From contig JAFKAC010000018.1 of NCBI GenBank assembly GCA_025766275.1, positions 434,001 through 498,000 of the forward strand: 64,000 nucleotides of DNA. The letters are read 5' to 3'. Position numbers and translations under genes: made by a program. Positions 57,124 through 64,000 of the stretch are shown here, in pieces (position 1 is the stretch's first letter; each line of letters opens with the position of its first letter). This stretch comes from Lactarius indigo. Lineage: Eukaryota > Basidiomycota > Agaricomycetes > Russulales > Russulaceae. The notes below the pieces were generated by a model. That model was given only the letters and a program-made list of their open reading frames with translations. It did not search any database and was not told the origin of the DNA.

Positions 57124-60100
57124 GCACTGTGCTATTCCACGAGCACTAATGGTCTTTGGTTGAGGAGCGGAGGGGTTGTCCTCGTGGAAACGTTGGACAA
57201 GATCTCGGGCGTGGGTCATTTGGGAGGCAGGAAGCCAGGAATTTTCGGAGTCGGGATACCCCTTCCATTTGATCAAGTACAGTACGCCTTTCTTGTTAGG
57301 CGATACCTTTGACTGCAGGACCTTTTCGACTTCATAGTGTTCGTCTTCCCCTTGGACAATTTCGGGGGGTGGTCGGGTGAAGTTAGGGCCATGCGTGGTG
57401 TTTTCTTTGTACGGAGAGATCAAGGAATTATGGAAGACTGGGTGAATTCGCCATGTCTTTGGAAGTTGGAGTTTGCAGTTAACTCCCCAGGAAGATAGGA
57501 CTTTAAAGGGACCATGGCGTCGGGGGGCGAGTTTGGCTTTGGGGTGGGTAGTGTGGATATTAGTCCCTTCTAGCCAGACTAGATCGCCTTCGTTGAACTT
57601 GTGAGTGGTTGGAATTGACTTGGAATTTCTCATTACTTCTGCAGCGACTTTGAGGGCTGCAGTAACTTCAGAGCGGATTCGGTTCAACGCGTCTAGTCTC
57701 TCTTCGGCTGCAGGTATCTTGCTATTGAAGTGGATGGGGGGAATGAACTCTGGATTGTACCCATACCACACTTCAAATGGTGACTTGTGGGTTGCACTAT
57801 GCTGACGTGCATTGTGCGCGAATTCCATGAACGGAATTAGGTCTACCCAGTTGTCTTGTTGGAAATTGCAGAAGACTCGGAGGTACTGTTCAAGTTCTTG
57901 GTTTACACGTTCGGTTTCTCCATCTGTTTGCGGATGGAAAGCCGTGGACAGGGTAGATTTGACTCCTAATTTATTCCAGATTTCTTGCATTACTTTTGAT
58001 GCGAATTGAGGGCCTCTGTCAGAAATAACTTGTCGGGGTAGGCCGGTACGTCTCCAGACGTTTTCCAGGTAAAGTCGAGCAGTTTCGTCTGCTGTGATGG
58101 TTTTGTTGCAAGGGGCAATGACTATAGCTTTGCTGAGTCGATCAGCCACTACAAATAACGAATCGTAGTTGTGGGACGGGGGAAGGTCGGTGATGAAGTC
58201 CATTGTGATGGTTCCCCATATTTCTTCGGGTATTGTATTTGGTTGTAAGGGTACTTGGGTACGTGGTTTGATTTTAGTGGCTTGGCATATGGCGCAACCA
58301 TCAACGTAGGTTTTAACAAAGGTTGATATGCCTGGCCACCAGAAGTCTCGGGATATTAACTCATAGGTCTTCCAACGTCCAGGGTGTCCTGTGGCGATGT
58401 GGTCGTGGTATGCTTTAACAATGTCTCTTCGTAAGTTGTCGTCTTTGGGAACGTAGACTTGTCCTTTGAACAAGATAATGCCGTCTTCTAAGTTCCACTC
58501 TTCTAGGCCCTTAGCTAGGGATCGAGGGCCATTTTTCAGAAGGGATTCGAGGGCCATGCTGACTTCCTTGTCGTAGGTCTGGGTGTTTTTGATTCGCTGC
58601 CGGAGGGTGGTATCTCCTTGAATAGTTACTGCAGTCCTTTGTACTGCGTTGATGGAAAAATATTTAGTATCCAGGAGTACTCGCTTTTCATCTTCATCCG
58701 CTATCCCCTTTTTATGATCTGGACGCCGAGACAGTGCATCAGACTTATTCTGTGTACCGGGCTTGTGGATGATGATGAACTGGAAGCGAGAGAGGAACAA
58801 GGCCCAACGGGCCTGACGGCGGGAAAGCTTCTGCTTTGTGGTAAAATAGACAAGGTTGCCATGGTCGGACCAGATCTCAGTAACGTCATCCCGTCCCTCC
58901 AAGTAGTGGCGGAAAGCATGCAAGGCATGGATGATGGCAAGAAGTTCCTTGTCGCAGATTTCGTAGTGGCGTTCAGCAGGAAGGAGGGATTTGGAAAGGA
59001 AGGCAACAGGGTGCCATCGTTGCAAAGCATCTGGTTGCTCAAGGATAGCACCGGTAGCAAAATCGCTGGCGTCGGTGATGAGGCGGAAAGGTTTGGAGTG
59101 GTCGGGCAGGGCAAGGACAGGAGCTTCGGTGAAGCATTTAATCAGGGTGCGGAAAGCGCTTTCCGCTGCAGTACCCCAAGAAAAGGGGACGTCTTTCTTG
59201 GTTAGGTCAAACAAGGGGCGGGCGATAGTGGAGTAGTCTTTAATGAAGCGTCGATAGAAATTGCAAAAGCCTAGGAAGGCTTGGACTTGTTTGACAGTGC
59301 GTGGGGTGGGCCATTGAGTAATGCCCGCAACTTTTGCAGGGTCCATAGAAACTTGGCCATCGGAAATGATGATTCCGAGGTATTCGACGGAGGTTTGTGC
59401 AAATGTACATTTTTCAGGTTTCAGGTAGAGATCGTGGCGCTCCAGTCGTTGAAGCACGTCGTGCGTCAATGCTGTGAGTGAGGAGATATCTTCTGTGAAG
59501 ATTAAGATGTCATCGAGGTAGACCACGACATGTCCACCATCGATCAAGGATTCAAAGATCTGGTTCATGAATGTCTGGAAAGTGGCAGGGGCGTTGCAAA
59601 GGCCGAAAGTCATTACTGTGGGTTCAAAGAGTCCTAAGGATGTTTTGAAGGCTGCCTTGTATTCATCGCCTTTTCGGATGCGGATATTGTTGTATCCCCA
59701 ACGAATATCTAGCTTGGTAAAGTAGCGCGCACCATGGAGTTTGTCGATAAGTTCAGGGATAAGGGGAAGGGGGGCTGCGTTCTTAATGGTTATATCATTG
59801 AGGGCACGGTAGTCTTGTACAGGTCGGAGTTTGCCATCCTTTTTATCGACAAAGAAGAAAGGGGAGGCCATGGGCGACTTAGATGGTCGAATGTAACCTT
59901 TCTTTAGGTGTTCTGAGATGTACTCCTTGAGGGCATCGGATTCCTTGGGTGTAAGTCGATAAATGCCACAATTCTTCATAGTGGCTCCGGGTTTGAGGTC
60001 AATTGCGTGATCCCAGGGCTGATGTTGGGGTAGTCGGTGAGACGCGATTTCGCTGAATACTTTAGTATATCGTTGGAAGTGGCTCGGAATGTGGTCGGTG

Positions 60101-60891
60101 GAAGGCTTAGGTGCAGTGCGTGCTGCTATCTTGGTGCTTGTAGTTATCTTGGCTCGGATGGCCAGGTGGTCATACTTGGTAAAGCTGTGGATCCACAGCC
60201 AGGGTTCGCAGGCATCTTGGATAAAGGTGGGTTCCAGGGGTTCGATTTCGTCCCCCACGGGGAGACAGGTTTCTTGGTCGTGGTCCAGTTCCAGGATGTT
60301 AATAGTCGTGTGTCGTGTTTGTGGTGTCTTTGAAGAAATGACGATCGCTGAGGAGGACAGGGTACAGGTTTTTGGGCATCGTGTGAAGGCTATTTTTGGT
60401 TGGTGCCAGTCGATTTCAGGGTTATGTGCTTGGAGCCAATCTGTTCCTAAGATTATATCGTGCTCCCCTAGAGTAGTTGCATAGAGCTCCATGGTTTCGT
60501 CGTGGTAGTCGTTATCAGAAGTTCTGATCCGTAGCTTCTGGATCGTAGTATACCTAACAGATCCCGTCTTGTTGGGAGACCCATCCACGTTTCTAACTGG
60601 TAAGGGTTTAATTAGTGTCCTCATTGTTAGGTTGTTTGCACGCGCAAACCCATCATCCACGATGATGCCCTCCGCACCACTGTCCAACAGGGCACGGGCA
60701 CTGATTTCTTTGCCAGACTTCTTTCCTACTAGTGTAACTCTGAGAACAATTGAAGGAGCTCTCCTATTCCGAATTGTTTCTGCAGGTACATGCTCGGCTC
60801 CGAGCGTCTCTAGTAAGGAAAGGCCGTGTACAACGCTACTGGCACGAATACTTCCAATCGACAGTGCTACGATGGAAGAGCCTAAAAATCC
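57121..60891 (-). CDS. pol: Ty3/gypsy chromovirus Pol polyprotein
   Basis: The open frame runs from the codon after a TGA at about 60892 to the TAA at 57121, 1256 aa, with no ATG of its own. Domains in order are an aspartic protease (LLDSGAEG, near residue 70), reverse transcriptase (TKLDIRWGYNN, then VVYLDDILIF), RNase H (LITDASDFATGA), an integrase with an HHCC zinc finger (GHPGRW, CAICQ), the integrase core with D-D-E residues (TMDFITDL, VISDRGPQF, DGETERVNQELE), and a C-terminal chromodomain (YEVEKVL, YLIKWKGYPDSENSWLP). All catalytic motifs are present. It would copy and insert the element, and the chromodomain would guide it to particular chromatin. It is in the -1 frame relative to gag. 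Confidence 0.93.
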   Translation of the reverse strand, partial: GFLGSSIVALSIGSIRASSVVHGLSLLETLGAEHVPAETIRNRRAPSIVLRVTLVGKKSGKEISARALLDSGAEGIIVDDGFARANNLTMRTLIKPLPVRNVDGSPNKTGSVRYTTIQKLRIRTSDNDYHDETMELYATTLGEHDIILGTDWLQAHNPEIDWHQPKIAFTRCPKTCTLSSSAIVISSKTPQTRHTTINILELDHDQETCLPVGDEIEPLEPTFIQDACEPWLWIHSFTKYDHLAIRAKITTSTKIAARTAPKPSTDHIPSHFQRYTKVFSEIASHRLPQHQPWDHAIDLKPGATMKNCGIYRLTPKESDALKEYISEHLKKGYIRPSKSPMASPFFFVDKKDGKLRPVQDYRALNDITIKNAAPLPLIPELIDKLHGARYFTKLDIRWGYNNIRIRKGDEYKAAFKTSLGLFEPTVMTFGLCNAPATFQTFMNQIFESLIDGGHVVVYLDDILIFTEDISSLTALTHDVLQRLERHDLYLKPEKCTFAQTSVEYLGIIISDGQVSMDPAKVAGITQWPTPRTVKQVQAFLGFCNFYRRFIKDYSTIARPLFDLTKKDVPFSWGTAAESAFRTLIKCFTEAPVLALPDHSKPFRLITDASDFATGAILEQPDALQRWHPVAFLSKSLLPAERHYEICDKELLAIIHALHAFRHYLEGRDDVTEIWSDHGNLVYFTTKQKLSRRQARWALFLSRFQFIIIHKPGTQNKSDALSRRPDHKKGIADEDEKRVLLDTKYFSINAVQRTAVTIQGDTTLRQRIKNTQTYDKEVSMALESLLKNGPRSLAKGLEEWNLEDGIILFKGQVYVPKDDNLRRDIVKAYHDHIATGHPGRWKTYELISRDFWWPGISTFVKTYVDGCAICQATKIKPRTQVPLQPNTIPEEIWGTITMDFITDLPPSHNYDSLFVVADRLSKAIVIAPCNKTITADETARLYLENVWRRTGLPRQVISDRGPQFASKVMQEIWNKLGVKSTLSTAFHPQTDGETERVNQELEQYLRVFCNFQQDNWVDLIPFMEFAHNARQHSATHKSPFEVWYGYNPEFIPPIHFNSKIPAAEERLDALNRIRSEVTAALKVAAEVMRNSKSIPTTHKFNEGDLVWLEGTNIHTTHPKAKLAPRRHGPFKVLSSWGVNCKLQLPKTWRIHPVFHNSLISPYKENTTHGPNFTRPPPEIVQGEDEHYEVEKVLQSKVSPNKKGVLYLIKWKGYPDSENSWLPASQMTHARDLVQRFHEDNPSAPQPKTISARGIAQC

Positions 60892-60892
60892 T
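60882..60892 (-). promoter_or_regulatory. Gag-pol -1 frameshift site
   Basis: On the minus strand gag ends GAT TTT TAG. The pol frame reads GGA TTT TTA GGC and opens right after an in-frame TGA. The two frames share only this short window, so any slip must occur on the five T residues next to the gag stop. Confidence 0.6.
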
Positions 60893-62432
60893 CATTAATA
60901 GGCACCGAACGCGGACGTGCGTCCGGGTCAAAAGGGAGTATCTCTCGATATATCACTCCAATGTTTGCTGGGTGGTCAGCAGGTGCTTCCTCCTGACTTG
61001 GTTCATCAACAAAGGCGCCACGCGCCCTAGCGTTGTTGTTGGATTGGCCTCCTTTGGCCTTCATGGCTGCCGTCTTGGCGTGACATTCTTTAAGTACGTG
61101 GCCTGGCTTGCCACAGTATAGGCAGAGTTTATTCTTGAAGCGATACTCTCGCTCTTCCTTGGTAAGTTTGTTCCTTGGTTTGGTAGTACGAGATGAGGAA
61201 GCGTTGACATTAACGCTATCGTCCTCTGCTAGGACGGCTCGTCCTGTAGTGGGCTTATGGGTCTTGTTAAACTGGTTAATGGCGTGACCAGCGTAAATTC
61301 GATAGGCGCGATCGAATTCTCTTGCTTTCTCAACAAGGGTGTCGAACGTAGTAGGGATGGGGGATATGCCGAGCAGTTTCATATTCAGAGCTGTCGGAAT
61401 AGCTTGTCGGAAGGCATACATCTTGGTTTGTTCATTTGCACCACTTCGGGTAGCATGGGTTGACCATTCTTGGAACCATTCATTGAAAGGTCGGGTCCCC
61501 ATCTTCAGAGAATACATTTTGTTGGTGGATTCCATGGCAGTATGACCAGGAACGAAGTGTGCATCAAAGTCAGTCTTGAACTGCGCCCAGGTGCCAAAGG
61601 ATACTGCCGCTCCTCCGGTTGGGTTTAAGGCTTTCTTTTGTCTATCTTGAGCCCATTCTCCAGCTGAGGTCCCAACCTTGAAGTAGGTGAGAGCAGTAGA
61701 TATCTTTTTATCGTCTGAATTAAAGATATCTTGGTTTAGGTGGAAGTAGTTGGCTAGGTTGTTCCAAAAAGCTTCAGCATGGTTGGGCTTGCCATCAAAG
61801 GGCTCAGGCGCTGCGCCTAAAATCTTTGCAGGTGCAGGGGCCGCCATTGCAGTGGGTACAGGGGGAACGGATAAGGGGGGTGCTGAGGAAGAGGCTCGAA
61901 CCGTTAGAGGTGGTGATGGAAGTCGTTGTGGGGGAACTGCTGCAGGGAAACGGCTAGGGCCGGAGGTACTAGGGGAAATCTGGGGTGTCGAGGGTCGGGA
62001 GGTTACTTGGGATAATAGACCAGAGAGTTTTTTGGTAGTAGTGTCTAGGATTTGCGATACTTCTTCTGTATCACTTGTCGAATCGTCGGATTCACTAGGT
62101 GTGTTGAAGTGGACTGGTTTGTTGTTTAGGTAGATCCACTGTTCGGTTACAAAGTTCCAACGGACGTTCTTTCCCTTGAAGGTGGCGTGTAGGGAGTTGT
62201 AACTTAGGTCCTTAACTTTGTCGATACCAGGAAAGGCTTCTTTTAGGTCCTGAAAAACGATTTGGTGCTGGGTAGCGACTATTGTCCACGGGTGTTTTCC
62301 TGTGGGGCTGGAGATCTCCTCTTCTTTCCACTTAGCGTAGTAAAGGTTGTCGGTAAGGGAAAAATAGGGGTCGAAGAAGTATACTGGGATGTGGGCTTTT
62401 TCTTCGTCTGTGAGGGGTCGTTGTGTGTTCAT
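60882..62432 (-). CDS. gag: Gypsy Gag protein with zinc knuckle
   Basis: This 516-aa protein starts at ATG 62432. The N-terminal 130 residues are globular, with several Trp and Tyr residues. A Ser/Pro-rich linker with ATSRPSTP-like words follows (about 130-200). The retrotransposon gag core spans about 205-400 (EAFWNNLANYF, TWAQFKTDFDAHF, FNEWFQEWSTHATRSG). Near residue 437 there is a CCHC zinc knuckle, CLYCGKPGHVLKEC. The tail is basic then acidic. It packages the element RNA into particles. Its start codon overlaps the stop of the upstream frame as ATGA. Confidence 0.9.
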   Translation of the reverse strand: MNTQRPLTDEEKAHIPVYFFDPYFSLTDNLYYAKWKEEEISSPTGKHPWTIVATQHQIVFQDLKEAFPGIDKVKDLSYNSLHATFKGKNVRWNFVTEQWIYLNNKPVHFNTPSESDDSTSDTEEVSQILDTTTKKLSGLLSQVTSRPSTPQISPSTSGPSRFPAAVPPQRLPSPPLTVRASSSAPPLSVPPVPTAMAAPAPAKILGAAPEPFDGKPNHAEAFWNNLANYFHLNQDIFNSDDKKISTALTYFKVGTSAGEWAQDRQKKALNPTGGAAVSFGTWAQFKTDFDAHFVPGHTAMESTNKMYSLKMGTRPFNEWFQEWSTHATRSGANEQTKMYAFRQAIPTALNMKLLGISPIPTTFDTLVEKAREFDRAYRIYAGHAINQFNKTHKPTTGRAVLAEDDSVNVNASSSRTTKPRNKLTKEEREYRFKNKLCLYCGKPGHVLKECHAKTAAMKAKGGQSNNNARARGAFVDEPSQEEAPADHPANIGVIYREILPFDPDARPRSVPINEDF

Positions 62433-63095
62433 TCACCTCTTCTGGTGAGGCGGGTGACAGTCCAACTGTCCAGGTTCCAGGGGTAGTAAACTTTGTATGC
62501 AGGGAGGAGGATAGCTCTGTCCGGTCGATGGGGTCTTTGTGAACGACGGATCCAATGGTATTCTTCCCAAATACCAAAATGGGTCAAGGTTGTCTTACTT
62601 CTCCACAAGAAGTCTTGGAAATACAAGGGGCTTGTCGAGACCTCGCTTATGCGTGTAAGCGGTTGGGAAAAGTACAGGGTTTCAAGATTATGCCGGTTTT
62701 GATACAACAGAGAACAGTGCCTTCTGAACACGTCGAGTTCTCGGGGGGTTCGGGTTGGTAGGCTCTTGGTTACTAGGATAGCCTCGGGGAGGTGACAATG
62801 GATTTCCCGGGGTTGGGTCTCGAGGTACTGCGCTTCGTCGCTGCTTGTGGAATGCTGTCTTGCAGTTGGAGTTGCTTGGATACTGGGGTATACCGGTTCA
62901 CTTGGTCCGGCTTGGTTAATACTAGGAAGGGGAATCTGGGTGTTGGTAGCTCGACGAGCTCTGGGGGCCCTCCTTGGGGTAACAGGGGTGCTAGGGGTAG
63001 AGGCTATGGGTCGATCGTCCGCTTGGAAGCGACGATGGGTTCTTCTTTGGGCGACGTGTGAGGATGCCAGGTTAATTGCCCAATGAATTGGATCC
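62429..63095 (-). CDS. Open frame upstream of gag, about 221 codons
   Basis: The frame is open from a stop near 63096 to the TGA at 62429, with no ATG in frame. The first half is Pro/Thr/Arg-rich. The second half has LLYQNRHNLETLYFSQPL, FQDFLWRSKTTLTHFG and YKVYYPWNLDSW and looks like real protein. It could be the 3' exon of the frame at 63148-64000 or part of a longer Gag leader. I found no splice pair that joins it convincingly. The stop overlaps the gag start as ATGA. Confidence 0.5.
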
Positions 63096-63147
63096 AGGAT
63101 TTGTCAAATTTTACACTCGTAAAATTTATTTCCACAATCTATACTAT

Positions 63148-64000
63148 CTAGACCTTTTCTCTATAAGGTAGATAGTTAACTCCAGGGGACCACAATACTA
63201 CGTTGGGGGGTGTCGGGGGGGTGTCGGGACGATAACCGCAGGTACAGACTTCTTGAGAGCACCAACAGGGGCCTGAGGTCAGAGTTGGTCCCCAACCGTC
63301 GTTAGGACTGGGCGGCTGGTTGGTATCTCCGTTATGCAGGGAGACGTCGGAATCTGAAGATTCGTCTTCAGTTTCAGGGGAACTAGGGGGAAGCCGATCT
63401 GTAATTCGGCGGAGCAGGGGCGGAGTCCGGAAAGTTTCTCTAGCGTTGAGAATCGAAACTAACTCTGGGTCGTCAGAGGTAGAAGGGGGGTAGTGCCAGA
63501 TACTCGGATTGACAAGGTTTCGGTCGGGGTTTGATAAGGTAGTTTCCCACACAGAGGTGGCGAAGGAGTAAGTGAGTTCTGAACTATCGGAGATGACTAG
63601 ACGGGGGGCGGAGTCGGGGTGAATGACCACTCGAATTTCTTGGAAGGAAATCTGTATTTCCTGGTAGGTGAGACGGAGTCGGTCGACAAAGTGAAGAGAG
63701 AAGCCGTCTTCGAGTTGCCGGACGTAGTGGTCACGACGAGGGGGAACGTGGACAAACCAAAGATAGTCACTCTTGGTCCACACTAGGAGTTGGTCTGTTG
63801 GATGGTTGGTGGCAGAGACGGAGTTTGAAAGATGCCAATAAAGGAGTTGCTCGTCGGCAGCCTTGACGACTTCTGAAAGATCGTCAATAAACTCGTGGTA
63901 AACCCTTTCGGGGATGACTTCTCCAAAGTCAAAGAGGTCGATAAGGGTGCGTAAGGCGGTGGGGGGTTCTGTCCAACAGTCAAGACGGGGGTTGTCAATG
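63148..64000 (-). CDS. Partial open frame upstream of gag, at least 283 codons
   Basis: This frame is open from the window edge to the stop at 63148. An overlapping 71-codon ORF at 63783-63998 is its shadow. The visible part has DCWTEPPTALRTLIDLF, YHEFIDDLSEVVKAADEQ, then TKSDYLWFVHVPP, LVISDSSELTYSF, an acidic SPETEDESSDSD stretch, and a Cys-rich end (GPCWCSQEVCTCGYRPD). I do not recognise the family. It lies on the same strand as gag and pol, with no LTR between, so it is probably part of the retrotransposon. A neighbouring gene cannot be ruled out. Confidence 0.55.
   Translation of the reverse strand, partial: IDNPRLDCWTEPPTALRTLIDLFDFGEVIPERVYHEFIDDLSEVVKAADEQLLYWHLSNSVSATNHPTDQLLVWTKSDYLWFVHVPPRRDHYVRQLEDGFSLHFVDRLRLTYQEIQISFQEIRVVIHPDSAPRLVISDSSELTYSFATSVWETTLSNPDRNLVNPSIWHYPPSTSDDPELVSILNARETFRTPPLLRRITDRLPPSSPETEDESSDSDVSLHNGDTNQPPSPNDGWGPTLTSGPCWCSQEVCTCGYRPDTPPTPPNVVLWSPGVNYLPYREKV

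Noticed and set aside
57605..59481. Plus-strand ORFs opposite pol
   Set aside because: They are antisense shadows of the pol frame with no domains or start context.
63783..63998. 71-codon minus ORF starting MTTPVLTVG
   Set aside because: The overlapping frame running through 63148-64000 is longer and continuous. This ORF is its shadow.

Overview
The window looks like nuclear DNA of an agaricomycete (mushroom-forming) basidiomycete. The signs are many short introns of about 45-60 bp with GTNNGT donors, a Ty3/gypsy chromovirus of fungal type, a KDZ transposase with an associated TET/JBP dioxygenase, and a membrane-protein family common in Agaricomycetes. I cannot name the genus from sequence alone. 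Nearly all of the window is repeat-derived.

Region 1 (1-37360) is a segmental array. It holds seven copies of one probable multi-pass membrane-protein gene, each separated by long non-coding spacers that are also duplicated. Five copies (A-E) lie on the minus strand and two (F, G) on the plus strand. The orientation of the whole repeat flips at about 25553/25554. Copy C has lost its middle exons. A candidate solo LTR sits upstream of copy F.

Region 2 (37361-about 56600) is a large DNA transposon of the KDZ (Kyakuja-Dileera-Zisupton) type. It interrupts a spacer block at 37360. Its left part is a hierarchical satellite (about 44 bp inside 175 bp inside 787 bp). Inward of this lie eight genes whose spliced models I could close without stops or frame errors: a 376-aa repeat protein (-), a 531-aa acidic Cys-cluster protein (+), a 598-aa protein (-), a 373-aa TET/JBP 2-oxoglutarate/Fe(II) dioxygenase with its catalytic residues (+), a 184-aa basic protein (+), a 1103-aa CxC2-KDZ transposase (+), a 169-aa protein (+) and a 131-aa protein (-). 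The octamer GCTGCCGA (or its complement TCGGCAGC) occurs about 34 times by eye between 41858 and 55944, and it is also the core of the satellite subunit. It is almost absent elsewhere in the window. The genes look like one mobile unit: a transposase, a DNA-base-modifying enzyme, several cargo proteins, and a field of candidate recognition sites.

Region 3 (56614-64000) is a minus-strand Ty3/gypsy chromovirus that cuts into the right side of region 2. The 3' LTR (56614-57109), polypurine tract, pol (protease, RT, RNase H, integrase, chromodomain) and gag with a zinc knuckle are present. Gag and pol are arranged for a -1 frameshift at a U5 run plus stop codon. Two further long reading frames lie 5' of gag. 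The 5' LTR is not reached before the window ends, so the right end of the KDZ element is also outside the window.

All exon coordinates were read by hand from splice consensus and frame continuity. They have not been checked against RNA.
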